Source of the DNA: an uncultured Eubacteriales bacterium
GTDB taxonomy: Bacteria > Bacillota > Clostridia > Oscillospirales > Acutalibacteraceae
NCBI GenBank assembly: GCA_934457115.1
Contig: CAKSHI010000006.1
Coordinates: forward strand, 25,709-89,708
Length of the DNA stretch: 64,000 bases
Reading direction: 5' to 3'
The first letter of the stretch is position 1. Each line of letters opens with the position of its first letter. The position numbers were made by a program, and so were the translations under genes. The notes beneath the pieces are model-generated. The model searched no databases. It worked only from the letters and a program-made list of their open reading frames with translations, and was not told the DNA's origin. Shown one piece after another: positions 1 to 9,188 of the stretch.

Positions 1-167
1 TTAATGTTTGTTTTAGCAATATTGGTCATGTTGTTGACAAACTGATTATCTATTCCTGAGGAACCATAACTTGATCGTATGATTGCAAACTCTATATTGT
101 CTGCTGATACATCATTCCAATTAATATATCCCTGCCATTGGGAAACGTCAATTCCTGAATATTCCAT
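1..167 (-). CDS. GH25-type lysozyme (muramidase), N-terminal part, runs off window
   Basis: Reading the minus strand from ATG at 167-165 gives 55 codons that stay open to the window edge. The protein begins MEYSGIDVSQWQGYINW, the hallmark start of glycoside hydrolase family 25, where the Asp of GIDVSQWQG is a conserved active-site residue and the next strand carries FAIIRSSYG. A GGAGG ribosome binding site lies at 175-179, seven bases before the ATG. GH25 enzymes cut the MurNAc-GlcNAc bond of peptidoglycan. No signal peptide precedes the catalytic domain in this part, so the enzyme is either cytoplasmic and released by lysis or a holin, or exported by another route. Only about a quarter of the domain is visible. 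The gene diverges from infC. Confidence 0.85.
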   Translation of the reverse strand, partial: MEYSGIDVSQWQGYINWNDVSADNIEFAIIRSSYGSSGIDNQFVNNMTNIAKTNI

Positions 168-325
168 AAATCAACCTCCACTTATTATTTGCTGCACTAA
201 TATTTATATTATTCTATATCATATATATGTGTGAATTAATGATAATGCAGTCGATACTGATTATTTATGATTTTGCCTGCTCAGACGCAAAACACTATGA
301 AACTAAAAAATTGGTGTAATAAGTG

Positions 326-354
326 TTGACATTTGGTATGGTTAGTGTTAAAAT
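326..354 (+). promoter_or_regulatory. Sigma-A type promoter of the infC operon
   Basis: A consensus TTGACA (326-331) is followed after exactly 17 bases by TAAAAT (349-354). Transcription would start near 361 and give a leader of about 165 bases before infC. The stretch between this promoter and the divergent GH25 gene (168-325) is AT-rich and I see nothing else in it. Confidence 0.8.
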
Positions 355-360
355 AGAAAA

Positions 361-526
361 AGTAAAAGTGAAGTAGAGCGAGCAGACTCTCACCTATGGG
401 GTATCGTCCGGCATGGGTCAATATGTTTAAAACTCTTAGTTTTGGGTTTTTATCTATTGATGATTATGTACGGGCGCTTTAGTGCCCGTACTTTATTTTT
501 AACAATATTTTTGGAGGTGCTTAATC
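361..526 (+). promoter_or_regulatory. infC-rpmI-rplT leader with attenuator (L20-leader-like)
   Basis: The leader between the promoter and infC contains a GC-rich, structured first part (about 375-420) and then an intrinsic terminator at 468-500. In Bacillus and relatives this operon is controlled by ribosomal protein L20, which binds the leader and favours premature termination; position, length and terminator placement here fit that scheme. I could not verify the L20-binding pseudoknot by eye, so the family assignment is inference from context. Confidence 0.6.
468..500 (+). terminator. Intrinsic terminator inside the infC leader (attenuator)
   Basis: GTACGGGCGC (468-477) pairs with GTGCCCGTAC (482-491), ten base pairs including one G-U, with a four-base loop, followed by TTTATTTTT. 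It lies after a strong promoter and before infC, so it must be conditional. Confidence 0.85.
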
Positions 527-1045
527 ATTAGCAATAAGGAACTACAGATTAACGAAGAAATTCGAGACAAAGAAGTGCGATTAATCGATTCAGATTCTTC
601 TCAACTTGGCATAATGCCATTAAATTTAGCTATGGAAAAAGCTATTAGTAAGAATTTAGACTTAGTAAAAATTGCAGCTCATGCTAATCCGCCTGTATGC
701 AAAATAATGGATTACGGTAAGTACCGATTTGAGCAGGCTAAAAAAGAAAAAGAAGCTAAAAAGAATCAACACGTGACAGCTATTAAGGAGATAAGATTAT
801 CTCTTAATATTGATGTGCATGATTTTAATACTAAATTAAACCAGGCAGCTAAATTTATAAAGCAAGGAAACAAAGTAAAACTTTCTATAAGATTCAGAGG
901 AAGAGAAATGGGTCACCCTGAACAGGGATATGACATTATGGAAAGATTTTCAAAGGAAGCTTCGGAATTTTCTCAAATAGAAAAGCCGGCAAAGTTAGAA
1001 GGACGCACTATGCTTATGTTCCTGGCACCTAAAACAAATAAGTAA
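527..1045 (+). CDS. infC: Translation initiation factor IF-3 (AUU start)
   Basis: IF-3 binds the 30S subunit, blocks premature 50S joining and checks the start codon and initiator tRNA. The N-terminal domain begins ISNKELQINEEIRDKEVRLID and the C-terminal domain (about residue 85 onward) carries KEIRLSLNIDVHDFNTK and IRFRGREMGHPEQG. I place the start at ATT 527: GGAGG at 513-517 is nine bases upstream, and the sixteen residues before the in-frame GTG at 575 match the conserved IF-3 N-terminus. The product is 172 residues, normal for the family. An AUU start is the classic autoregulatory device of infC, because IF-3 itself discriminates against non-canonical starts. First gene of an operon with rpmI and rplT. 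Confidence 0.96.
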   Translation: MSNKELQINEEIRDKEVRLIDSDSSQLGIMPLNLAMEKAISKNLDLVKIAAHANPPVCKIMDYGKYRFEQAKKEKEAKKNQHVTAIKEIRLSLNIDVHDFNTKLNQAAKFIKQGNKVKLSIRFRGREMGHPEQGYDIMERFSKEASEFSQIEKPAKLEGRTMLMFLAPKTNK

Positions 1046-1072
1046 TACATTTTTTCAAGGAGGAGCATTAAT

Positions 1073-1270
1073 ATGCCTAAAATTAAAACTCACAGCGGTG
1101 CAAAAAAGCGCTTTAAACTTTCAAAGAATGGTAAAGTAATCCGTGCGCACGCTAATAAATCACACATACTTAACAAAAAAACAACTAAGCGTAAAAGAGG
1201 TCTTAGAAAGACAGTAGTAGCTGATAAAACCAATGTGGCTCAAGTAAAGAGACTTATACCATATAAATAA
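1073..1270 (+). CDS. rpmI: 50S ribosomal protein L35
   Basis: This 65-residue, very basic protein has the L35 signature [15 protein letters not shown] and the [11 protein letters not shown] stretch, and has the normal length of the family. L35 is a structural protein of the large subunit. AAGGAGGAG stands before the ATG. It lies 27 bases after infC and 49 before rplT in the standard infC-rpmI-rplT order, so it should share the leader control of the operon. Confidence 0.97.
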   Translation: MPKIKTHSGAKKRFKLSKNGKVIRAHANKSHILNKKTTKRKRGLRKTVVADKTNVAQVKRLIPYK

Positions 1271-1319
1271 GTTTTATTATGCATTAATAAAAATATAACC
1301 GTTAATTGGAGGAATATAA

Positions 1320-1673
1320 ATGGCACGTGTAAAAGGTGCGTTAGCAACACGCAAAAGAAGAAAAAAGACTTTAAAATTAGCTAAAGGATATTATGGAGCA
1401 AAGAGTAAGCATTTTAAAATGGCTAAAGAAGCTGTTATGAAATCAGGCAACTATGCTTATATTGGCCGTAGACATAGAAAACGTGATTTCCGTCGTTTAT
1501 GGATCACACGTATTTCTGCAGCTTGTAAAATGAATGATACTAACTACTCAACTTTCATGAATGGTCTAAAAAAAGCTAACATCAACTTAAACCGTAAAAT
1601 GCTAGCTGAAATAGCAGTATCCGACTCTCAAGCTTTTGCAAATCTTGTAGAACAAGCAAAGGCTGCTATATAA
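1320..1673 (+). CDS. rplT: 50S ribosomal protein L20
   Basis: The 117-residue protein starts [16 protein letters not shown] and has the long basic N-terminal helix and the globular C-terminal part (about residue 60 onward) of L20. L20 is needed for early 50S assembly, and in Bacillota it also represses its own operon by binding the leader RNA, consistent with the attenuator at 468-500. GGAGG precedes the ATG. The gene is followed by a strong terminator at 1685-1711, which ends the operon. Confidence 0.97.
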   Translation: MARVKGALATRKRRKKTLKLAKGYYGAKSKHFKMAKEAVMKSGNYAYIGRRHRKRDFRRLWITRISAACKMNDTNYSTFMNGLKKANINLNRKMLAEIAVSDSQAFANLVEQAKAAI

Positions 1674-1684
1674 AATTTGCTTTT

Positions 1685-1719
1685 GCGCCCGGAAATATTA
1701 GCCCCGGGCGCTAATTTTA
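1685..1719 (+). terminator. Terminator of the infC-rpmI-rplT operon
   Basis: GCGCCCGG (1685-1692) pairs perfectly with CCGGGCGC (1704-1711) around an eleven-base loop, followed by TAATTTTATTA. Confidence 0.8.
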
Positions 1720-1751
1720 TTAGTAAAATAAGTATAAGGTGATGGTAGTTA

Positions 1752-1952
1752 ATGGAAACAACATCATTTTTTGGCACTTCAAAAGTCGCAGGGATAAAAT
1801 CTGCAGCAATTTTTGGGGTTTCCGATAATGCCATATCAAGAAAGTCTCTATACAACGGAAGAACAGCCGGGGATATAAAAGTGAAAAACACAACAAAGAA
1901 AGAAGTTATTCCCTTAATTGTTTTGAAGACACTTGGTGCCATACAATCTTAA
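1752..1952 (+). pseudogene. C-terminal remnant of a nucleoside phosphorylase
   Basis: This 66-codon frame encodes METTSFFGTSKVAGIKSAAIFGVSDN and then SLYNGRT, which resembles the last quarter of the PNP/uridine phosphorylase superfamily: ME at the start equals the nucleoside-binding Met-Glu motif and VSDN the conserved Asp region. Members are usually 230-260 residues, so the N-terminal phosphate- and base-binding parts are absent. Stops precede the ATG in frame and rplT with its terminator occupies the upstream DNA, so the rest is not nearby. An AAGGTGAT ribosome binding site lies eight bases before the ATG, so the fragment could still be translated. I call it a remnant; a functional small protein cannot be excluded. 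Confidence 0.6.
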
Positions 1953-1995
1953 TAAATTGTTTTTATATTTGTAGCAGATAGATTAGAGCTTTGTT

Positions 1996-2044
1996 GTATA
2001 TAGTCAACTTATCTAGTATGCCTTTAGACAAGCTGACTATATAC
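1996..2044. repeat. Long inverted repeat before the TrmH gene
   Basis: A 20-base arm (1996-2015) is repeated inverted at 2025-2044 with 18 of 20 positions pairing and a nine-base spacer. There is no T-tract afterwards, so it does not look like an intrinsic terminator. It ends 21 bases before the ATG of the methyltransferase gene, in its probable 5' leader. Confidence 0.7.
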
Positions 2045-2065
2045 CATATCAAAGAAAGGGTTAGG

Positions 2066-2866
2066 ATGGAAAACACAGTAACAAGTCGTGAAAATAAGAT
2101 TATAAAGAGTGCAATTAAGGTTTCTTCCTCTTCAAAAGAAAGAAAAGAAAAAAGGTTGTTTTTTATAGAGGGTTTACGACTTTCTTTAGACGCACTTCAA
2201 AGTAATATATATATAGAAAAATTTTTTTATACAAAAAAAGCAAGAGAAAAATGGCAGGAATCTATAGCACTTTTAAAGGATAGTGCTTGTCAATCGTACA
2301 TAATAGATGAAGGTATTTCTTCGTATTTGTCAGATACGAAGACACCTCAAGGGGTATTTTGTATTTGTAGAGTGCTTGACAAACAGTTTGATTTAGATAA
2401 AATAGGAAATAGAAGACTGATAATTGCTCTTGAAAATATTCAGGATCCTTCAAATATGGGATCCATTATAAGAACAGCCGAGGCATTAGGAATAAATGCG
2501 TTGATGCTTTCAAATGATTGCTGCGATATATATAGCCCTAAGGTACTAAGAGGAAGTATGGGCGGAGTTTTTAGGATGGACTTTTTTAAAGTCGATTCCT
2601 TTAAAGATACAATATGTAAGTTAAATCATATGGGGATAAAAACTTATGCATCCGTACCTAGTGACAGTGCTGAAAAAATCACAAAAATCTCTTTTTCAAG
2701 TTCGCCAAGTTTAGTGGCTATTGGAAATGAGGGGAATGGTCTTAAAAAGGAGACAATAGATGTTTGCAGCCAAAGGGTAACTATTCCAATGTTAGGCAGA
2801 GCGGAATCTTTAAATGCATCAGTTGCGGCATCTATTATTATGTGGGAAATGACTCGAAATCGATAG
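2066..2866 (+). CDS. TrmH/SpoU-family RNA 2'-O-methyltransferase
   Basis: The 266-residue protein has an N-terminal RNA-binding domain (KERKEKRLFFIEGLRL, about residues 24-40) and a SPOUT catalytic domain with the three family motifs: ALENIQDPSNMGSIIRTAEALG, IGNEGNGL and AESLNASVAASI. Proteins of this type use SAM to methylate ribose 2'-OH groups of 23S rRNA or tRNA; the exact target nucleotide cannot be read from the sequence. The ATG at 2066 has AAAGGG five bases upstream; earlier in-frame TTG codons at 1991 and after would fall in the inverted repeat and lack a binding site. dprA follows within 13 bases, suggesting co-transcription. Confidence 0.9.
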   Translation: MENTVTSRENKIIKSAIKVSSSSKERKEKRLFFIEGLRLSLDALQSNIYIEKFFYTKKAREKWQESIALLKDSACQSYIIDEGISSYLSDTKTPQGVFCICRVLDKQFDLDKIGNRRLIIALENIQDPSNMGSIIRTAEALGINALMLSNDCCDIYSPKVLRGSMGGVFRMDFFKVDSFKDTICKLNHMGIKTYASVPSDSAEKITKISFSSSPSLVAIGNEGNGLKKETIDVCSQRVTIPMLGRAESLNASVAASIIMWEMTRNR

Positions 2867-2879
2867 GAGGCATTTTTAT

Positions 2880-4067
2880 TTGGATAGTAAAAAACTTTAT
2901 TGGATTTGGGCCCAAATGGCACTGGGTATTGCAAGCAAAAAGGCAAGAGATGTTCTTGAGTGTTATAACAATGATATTGAGGCCTTCTATAAAGACGGTG
3001 AGAGAGGCTGGCGGCTTTGTGGCTTTCTCACAAATAAAAATATAGATAATCTTAAAGATGAGAAGTTTATGGATTCGGCCAAGCAAGTTATATCTAAATG
3101 CGAGAAACTTGGACATGATATACTTACGCTTGATGAAGATAGATATCCTAAAAAGTTAAAGAATATATATAATCCGCCACTTGTTTTATATGTAAGCGGG
3201 AGCTTGAATGGTATAGACGATAGTATTTCGATAGCTATTGTAGGAACGAGGACAGCCACTCAAAGTGGGCTTGATATTACTTTTAATTTTGCTTATGATT
3301 TAGCTAAGAATAATTGTATTGTAATAAGTGGTGGTGCACTTGGCATAGATTCAGCTTCGCACAAAGGAGCCTTGCAAGCTAATGGAGAGACTATATCCGT
3401 ATTGGGTTGCGGATTAAACTATCCCTATTTGCCAAAGCTTCTTTCAATGAGAAATGCGATTGCTAAAAATGGTGCCCTTGTTTCTGAATATCCGCCGGAT
3501 TATCCACCACTTCCCGGAAATTTTCCCAAAAGGAATAGAATAATTTCCGGCTTATCAAACGGAGTATTGGTAGTAGAAGCAGGAAAAAGAAGCGGTTCAT
3601 TGATTACTGCAAATCTAGCACTTGAGCAAAATAGAGATGTCTTTGCAGTTCCTGGTGATATTAGAACTGCTACGGCGGACGGGACCAACGCATTGATAAA
3701 AGAAGGTGCTAAGCCTGTTACTTGTGTAAAGGATATCTTAGATGAGTATATAAATATTGATAGATACATAGAGAGCAGTAAGGTACAGCACGAAGAAATT
3801 CCGTTTAAAAAGGACACAAATGATAATACAAAAAGTAATAAGGTTAAGGATAAGGTTAAAGAAGAAATAAAAGAAAAAATTTTACCTGACAAAATTTCTG
3901 AAAACGCTAAAGTAATTTATAATATACTTTCTAAGGAGCCTATTTATATAGATGAAATAGCAATGAAATGCAATTTGAGTTTAAAATCTGTTCTCCAGGC
4001 AATTACAGAGCTTGAGCTTTATGGCTTAATAAATTCTCATTCAGGAAAAAGATATACTAAGGATTAA
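2880..4067 (+). CDS. dprA: DNA processing protein DprA/Smf
   Basis: DprA loads RecA on incoming single-stranded DNA during natural transformation. The Rossmann-like core (about residues 105-290) shows the family motifs IAIVGTRTATQSG, SGGALGIDSASHKGAL (around residue 150), FPKRNRIISGLS and EAGKRSGSLITA. A basic, charged linker follows, and a C-terminal winged helix (about 335-395) reads SKEPIYIDEIAMKCNLSLKSVLQ. Length (395 residues) is normal. The start is TTG at 2880 with GGAGG nine bases upstream. It is followed 29 bases later by topA, the usual dprA-topA-trmFO order of Bacillota. With comEA at 45 kb it is the second competence-related gene in the window. Confidence 0.95.
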   Translation: MDSKKLYWIWAQMALGIASKKARDVLECYNNDIEAFYKDGERGWRLCGFLTNKNIDNLKDEKFMDSAKQVISKCEKLGHDILTLDEDRYPKKLKNIYNPPLVLYVSGSLNGIDDSISIAIVGTRTATQSGLDITFNFAYDLAKNNCIVISGGALGIDSASHKGALQANGETISVLGCGLNYPYLPKLLSMRNAIAKNGALVSEYPPDYPPLPGNFPKRNRIISGLSNGVLVVEAGKRSGSLITANLALEQNRDVFAVPGDIRTATADGTNALIKEGAKPVTCVKDILDEYINIDRYIESSKVQHEEIPFKKDTNDNTKSNKVKDKVKEEIKEKILPDKISENAKVIYNILSKEPIYIDEIAMKCNLSLKSVLQAITELELYGLINSHSGKRYTKD

Positions 4068-4096
4068 AGATACTACAATTTGGAGGATGAAGGTTG

Positions 4097-6184
4097 ATGT
4101 CTAAATTAATAATTGTTGAGTCACCTGCAAAAGCAAAGACAATAAAAAAGTATCTAGGCGACGGTTATGAGGTCATAGCATCGATGGGCCATGTTAGAGA
4201 TTTGGCCAAAAGTAAACTAAGTGTAGATGTTGAAAACAATTTTGAGCCTAAATACAGTATAATAAGAGGAAAAAGTCAACTCGTAAAGGAACTAAAAAAA
4301 GCTGCCCAAAAAAGCGAAAAAGTTTTCTTGGCAACTGACCCTGATAGAGAGGGTGAAGCGATATCATGGCATTTGGCGTATGTCCTAAATCTTGATACTG
4401 CAGAAAAAAACAGGGTTACCTTTAACGAGATTACAAAAACAGGAGTTACGACAGGTATGTCTAACCCTAAAAAGATAGATATTGATTTAGTAAATGCTCA
4501 GCAGGCAAGAAGAGTTTTAGACAGGTTAGTTGGATATAAATTAAGCCCTTTCCTATCACAAAAGATTAGAAAAGGCCTATCGGCCGGACGTGTACAGTCC
4601 GTCGCAATGAGGATAATAGTAGACAGAGAAGAAGAAATTAGGGCATTTGTTCCCGAAGAATACTGGACTATAGACTGCAAGTTTATACCAAAGGGTCAAA
4701 GGAAGTCCTTTGACGCATATCTTCACAGCAAAAACGGCGAAAAAATAAAAATATCATCAGAGCAAGAAGCTAATGCTATATTAAAAGACTTAGACGGAAG
4801 TAATTATGTAGTTGATAAGGTAAAAAAGGGGAAAAAGCAAATTTCTCCTGCACCTCCTTTTATAACATCGACTTTGCAACAGGATGCTTCGAGGAAATTG
4901 GGCTTTACGGCGAAAAAAACCATGAAAATTGCGCAGGAATTATATGAAGGCGTAGAAGTCCTTAATATAGGTGCAGTAGGTTTAATTACTTATATGAGAA
5001 CTGACTCTTTAAGAATATCAGACGATGCGCTCAATTCGGCTCACGACTTTATTTTGGGTAAATGGGGAGATGAATATTTGCCCGCAAAACCCAGAAGATT
5101 CAAAACAAAGGCCTCAGCTCAAGACGGGCACGAAGCAATAAGACCAACAATGCCGGATTTGCCGCCGGAGAAAGTTCAGGGTTCACTCTCTGCGGATCAG
5201 TATAAATTATACAAATTGATTTGGGAAAGATTTATAGCATCTCAAATGGCCAATTGTATTCATGACACAGTAAGTATAGATATAGAGGCTAACGGCTATA
5301 TATTTAAAGCTTCCGGGTATACGGTTAGATTTGATGGATTTACAGTACTTTACCAAGAGTCAAAGGATCAAAAAGAGGGCAAGGATGAAAAAGCCAAGGA
5401 GCTACCCAATCTTAATGAGGGCGATAGTTTGAAACTCAAAGAGATAGTACCCAATCAACACTTTACACAGCCACCACCGAGATATACTGAAGCAAGCCTT
5501 ATCAAGACATTGGAAGGTAACGGCATAGGAAGGCCTTCGACATATGCTACAGTTATATCAACTATAACGTCTAGGGAGTATGTTACAAAAGAGGCCAAGA
5601 CTTTAAAGCCTACGGAACTTGGTGAGGTTACAACAAATTTGATAAAAGAGCGTTTCCCAAAGATTGTGAATGTTAAGTTTACTGCACAAATGGAAAAGGA
5701 TTTGGATACTATAGCTGAGGGTAAAGAAGGCTGGACTGATGTACTGGATAATTTTTACGGCGATTTTTCCAAAACCTTAGAAAAAGCAAAACAGGAAATG
5801 GAAGGCGTAAAAATTCAGCTTAAAGAGTATGAGACTGATATAGTTTGCGAAAAATGCGGCAAGAAAATGGTTATAAAATACGGCAGGTATGGAAAATTTA
5901 TTGGTTGCTCCGGATATCCTGAATGTACTAATATAAAAAAGATTGTTAATGAGACAGGTGCTAAATGTCCTAAGTGTGGTGGAAAAATTATTGAAAAGAA
6001 GTCCAAAAGAGGAAGAATTTTTTACGGATGCGAAAACTATCCTAAATGTGACTTCGCTTCATGGGATCAGCCGACTAAGGAAGTATGCCCTAAATGCGGC
6101 AAAGCTTTATTCAAAAAGAAGGGCAAAAATAAAAAGCTATTCTGCATCACTGAAGGATGCGGTTACGAGAAAGAGGAATCATGA
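4097..6184 (+). CDS. topA: DNA topoisomerase I
   Basis: Type IA topoisomerase that relaxes negative supercoils. The Toprim domain starts at residue 2 ([19 protein letters not shown]) with the DPDREGEAI acidic motif; the active-site tyrosine is Tyr299 in [14 protein letters not shown] marks the domain junction. The C-terminus has three four-cysteine zinc-ribbon units (CEKCGKKM...[15 protein letters not shown]...[15 protein letters not shown]), the typical Bacillota layout. Length is 695 residues. I prefer ATG 4097, ten bases after GGAGG, over the TTG one codon earlier. The stop codon overlaps the ATG of trmFO by four bases. Confidence 0.96.
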   Translation: MSKLIIVESPAKAKTIKKYLGDGYEVIASMGHVRDLAKSKLSVDVENNFEPKYSIIRGKSQLVKELKKAAQKSEKVFLATDPDREGEAISWHLAYVLNLDTAEKNRVTFNEITKTGVTTGMSNPKKIDIDLVNAQQARRVLDRLVGYKLSPFLSQKIRKGLSAGRVQSVAMRIIVDREEEIRAFVPEEYWTIDCKFIPKGQRKSFDAYLHSKNGEKIKISSEQEANAILKDLDGSNYVVDKVKKGKKQISPAPPFITSTLQQDASRKLGFTAKKTMKIAQELYEGVEVLNIGAVGLITYMRTDSLRISDDALNSAHDFILGKWGDEYLPAKPRRFKTKASAQDGHEAIRPTMPDLPPEKVQGSLSADQYKLYKLIWERFIASQMANCIHDTVSIDIEANGYIFKASGYTVRFDGFTVLYQESKDQKEGKDEKAKELPNLNEGDSLKLKEIVPNQHFTQPPPRYTEASLIKTLEGNGIGRPSTYATVISTITSREYVTKEAKTLKPTELGEVTTNLIKERFPKIVNVKFTAQMEKDLDTIAEGKEGWTDVLDNFYGDFSKTLEKAKQEMEGVKIQLKEYETDIVCEKCGKKMVIKYGRYGKFIGCSGYPECTNIKKIVNETGAKCPKCGGKIIEKKSKRGRIFYGCENYPKCDFASWDQPTKEVCPKCGKALFKKKGKNKKLFCITEGCGYEKEES

Positions 6185-7500
6185 ATATAAATGTTATTGG
6201 TGCAGGACTTGCAGGCTGTGAAGCGGCATTCTATATAGCTAAGAAAGGGGTACCCGTCACCCTTTATGAGATGAAGCCCAAAAAGTTTAGCCCTGCACAT
6301 AAAAATAAAAATTTTGCAGAGCTTGTATGCTCGAATTCATTAAAGGCTAAAAGATTAGAAAGTGCAGCAGGGCTTTTAAAAGAAGAAATGAGAATGTTTG
6401 GGTCACTTCTTATGGAGTGTGCCGATTTATGTGAGGTCCCTGCGGGAGGGGCTTTGGCTGTCGATCGAGAGAAATTTTCTCAAGAGGTCACTAAAAGGAT
6501 AAGGGAAAATCCCTATATAACAGTAGTTGAAGAGGAAATATGTGAGCTCCCTCAAGACAGCATAAATATAATAGCAACAGGTCCTCTTACATCTGATAAG
6601 TTTGCTGAGAATATATCAAAACTTTGTGGCGGTTTTCTAAGTTTTTTTGATGCGGCCGCTCCAATAGTTACTGCTCAAAGTATAGATTTCAATAATGCCT
6701 TCTTTGCATCCAGGTACGATAAAGGTGATACGGACGACTATATTAATTGCCCAATGAACAAGGAAGAATATGAGAAGTTTTATAATGAGATTCTAAATGC
6801 AGAGCGTGCAGAGGTACACGAGTTTGATAAGGCAAATCCAAAGGTATATGAAGGCTGTATGCCTGTCGAAGTTATGGCCGGCAGAGGGATAGATACTTTA
6901 AGATTTGGCCCCTTAAAACCGGTAGGTCTAAGGGATCCCAAGACGGGTCACAGACCTTGGGCTGTAGTGCAGCTTAGGAAAGAAAACAAAGAAGCTTCCC
7001 TTTACAATTTGGTTGGTTTTCAAACTAACTTAAAGTTTGGTGAACAAAAGAGGGTCTTTAGCATGATTCCGGCACTTTCCAATGCGGAGTTTATGCGCTA
7101 TGGAGTTATGCATAGAAATACGTTTATCGACTCTCCAAGGCTTTTAAATAAGAATTTAAGCTTAAAAAGCAATAATGATATATTTTTTGCAGGTCAAATT
7201 ACCGGAGTAGAAGGTTATATGGAATCAGCGTCTTCCGGGATTTTGGCAGCCATTAATGCTCTTAACAGGCTTTTTAATAGAGAGTATTTTGTGTTGCCAA
7301 GGGAAACTATGATGGGGGCCCTCACTGATTATATAACAGATGATACCGTATCAAGATTTCAGCCCATGGGTGCTAATTTCGGTATATTGCCGTCGCTTGA
7401 AAATAATATAAGAGATAAAAAGCAAAGATATCTTGCTTTAGCAAATAGAAGTATAGAAAGATTAAGAGAGATACTCATAAATCAAAAGGAGCAAATATGA
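6181..7500 (+). CDS. trmFO: tRNA (uracil-54-C5) methyltransferase, folate/FAD-dependent
   Basis: TrmFO forms ribothymidine at position 54 of tRNA using methylenetetrahydrofolate and FADH2. The FAD-binding start [23 protein letters not shown], the [22 protein letters not shown] segment and the C-terminal [18 protein letters not shown] are characteristic of the family. The 439-residue length is normal. The ATG at 6181 overlaps the stop of topA (ATGA), which favours it over an in-frame codon eight codons earlier. The gene ends in a four-base overlap with plsX, so translation of topA-trmFO-plsX is probably coupled. Confidence 0.96.
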   Translation: MNINVIGAGLAGCEAAFYIAKKGVPVTLYEMKPKKFSPAHKNKNFAELVCSNSLKAKRLESAAGLLKEEMRMFGSLLMECADLCEVPAGGALAVDREKFSQEVTKRIRENPYITVVEEEICELPQDSINIIATGPLTSDKFAENISKLCGGFLSFFDAAAPIVTAQSIDFNNAFFASRYDKGDTDDYINCPMNKEEYEKFYNEILNAERAEVHEFDKANPKVYEGCMPVEVMAGRGIDTLRFGPLKPVGLRDPKTGHRPWAVVQLRKENKEASLYNLVGFQTNLKFGEQKRVFSMIPALSNAEFMRYGVMHRNTFIDSPRLLNKNLSLKSNNDIFFAGQITGVEGYMESASSGILAAINALNRLFNREYFVLPRETMMGALTDYITDDTVSRFQPMGANFGILPSLENNIRDKKQRYLALANRSIERLREILINQKEQI

Positions 7501-8513
7501 AAATAATAGTTGACGCATTTGGTGGGGACAATGCACCTCTTGAGATAATAAAGGGTGCTGCCATGGCAGTGGAAGAGTATGGTTTTGAAATAATGCTCGT
7601 AGGCAATGAAAAGGAAATAAGGGATATATCAAAAAGAGAGAGTATATCGCTTAAAAACATTGAAATAGTTCATGCAGATGATGTAATAACGATGGAAGAT
7701 GCAGCCGGGGACATAATGAAATCTAAGAAAAACTCTTCTATGGCAGAAGGTTTGAGAAGACTTAAAAATAACGAGGGTGATGCATTTATTTCAGCCGGTA
7801 ACAGTGGTGCTTTAGTTGTAGGAGCTACAATGATAGTAAAAAGGATTAAAGGAATCAAAAGGCCGGCCTTTGCACCTGTTATGCCTAAAGAAAATGGTTT
7901 CCTTATGCTTATAGACAGTGGGGCTAACATAGACTGCAGACCCGAAATGTTAAGGCAATTTGGAATCATGGGATCTATATACATGAAAGATGTTATGGGA
8001 GTGGAAAATCCAAGAGTAGGCCTTGCTAATGTAGGAGTTGAAGAACATAAGGGTTCAGAACTTCAACAAAAAGCGTATAGCTTGCTAAAGGACACTAACG
8101 TCAATTTTGTGGGCAATGTTGAAGCAAGAGAAATACCTCAAGATGCTTGCGATGTTGTTGTAGCAGACGGATTTACCGGCAATATTATTTTAAAAATGTA
8201 TGAGGGTGTTGCTATAACATTAATGAATAAAATAAAAGGTGTATTTACCCAAAATATAAAAACTAAATTGGCAGCAGCCTTGGTCCTTCCTGAGATGAAA
8301 GAACTTAAAAAACAAACAGACTACAATGAGTTCGGCGGGGCACCCATTATGGGGATTTCAAAGCCGGTATTCAAGGCCCACGGTAGTTCAAAGGCTAAGA
8401 CGATTAAAAATGCTTTAAGGCTTACAGCGCTATATGTACAAGGGGATGTAGTTGGCAAAATAGAAAGAGAAGTTAGTAGACTTGAAAATGTAAATCAACA
8501 AGGAGAGTTATAA
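7497..8513 (+). CDS. plsX: Phosphate acyltransferase PlsX
   Basis: PlsX makes acyl-phosphate from acyl-ACP, the first step of phospholipid synthesis with PlsY. The 338-residue protein starts [21 protein letters not shown] and carries [30 protein letters not shown] and [14 protein letters not shown], all typical of the family. It overlaps trmFO by four bases, and its stop codon is directly followed by the ATG of rnc. In many Clostridia acpP, and sometimes fab genes, sits between plsX and rnc; here nothing does, so the acyl carrier protein must be encoded elsewhere. Confidence 0.96.
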   Translation: MKIIVDAFGGDNAPLEIIKGAAMAVEEYGFEIMLVGNEKEIRDISKRESISLKNIEIVHADDVITMEDAAGDIMKSKKNSSMAEGLRRLKNNEGDAFISAGNSGALVVGATMIVKRIKGIKRPAFAPVMPKENGFLMLIDSGANIDCRPEMLRQFGIMGSIYMKDVMGVENPRVGLANVGVEEHKGSELQQKAYSLLKDTNVNFVGNVEAREIPQDACDVVVADGFTGNIILKMYEGVAITLMNKIKGVFTQNIKTKLAAALVLPEMKELKKQTDYNEFGGAPIMGISKPVFKAHGSSKAKTIKNALRLTALYVQGDVVGKIEREVSRLENVNQQGEL

Positions 8514-9188
8514 ATGAAAGATTTAGAAGATAAGTTAAATTATCATTTTAAGAATCGCAAGTACTTACAAAATGCACTTACTCATTCTTCATATGCAAAC
8601 GAGAGAAGGAATCATATAAAAAGCAATGAAAGGCTGGAGTTTTTGGGTGACTCTGTTTTAAGTATAATTGTATCGGATTATATATATAGACATTGTCCGA
8701 ATTTTCCCGAGGGTGACCTTACAAAGTTAAGATCTTCTTTGGTTTGTGAACAAACCCTTTGTCGTTTTTCAAGGTCATTGGGAGTAGGGGATCATTTGCT
8801 TTTAAGTAAGGGTGAACATCATTCAAGGGGAAACGAAAGACCTTCGATTTTGGCTGATGCATTTGAGGCAATTATAGCTGCTATATATCTTGATGGAGGA
8901 ATGGCTGCGGCCAAGGATTTTGTATTAAGTTTTGTTATTCCTGAGATTCAAAGCCCTAAACCAAAGCTATTTAAAGACCATAAGACATTTCTTCAAGAAA
9001 TTGTTCAAAAAAATCACGAGGAATCACTTAAATATGTGCTTGTATCAGAAACCGGACCAGATCATGATAAACATTTTGTTATGGAAGTACACCTTAACAG
9101 CAATGTTTTAGGCAAGGGCGGCGGAAGAAGCAAGAAAGAAGCAGAACAAAATGCAGCAAAACAGGCTTTGGAGATGATGGGATATTGA
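8514..9188 (+). CDS. rnc: Ribonuclease III
   Basis: RNase III cuts double-stranded RNA, including rRNA precursors. The catalytic domain (about residues 1-145) has the signature NERLEFLGDSVL and the second acidic site DAFEAIIAAIYLDGG; the C-terminal double-stranded RNA-binding domain (about 150-224) ends with GGGRSKKEAEQNAAKQALEMM. Length 224 is normal. It starts immediately after the plsX stop; GGAGAG nearby serves as its ribosome binding site. Its stop overlaps the TTG of the radical SAM gene. Confidence 0.96.
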   Translation: MKDLEDKLNYHFKNRKYLQNALTHSSYANERRNHIKSNERLEFLGDSVLSIIVSDYIYRHCPNFPEGDLTKLRSSLVCEQTLCRFSRSLGVGDHLLLSKGEHHSRGNERPSILADAFEAIIAAIYLDGGMAAAKDFVLSFVIPEIQSPKPKLFKDHKTFLQEIVQKNHEESLKYVLVSETGPDHDKHFVMEVHLNSNVLGKGGGRSKKEAEQNAAKQALEMMGY

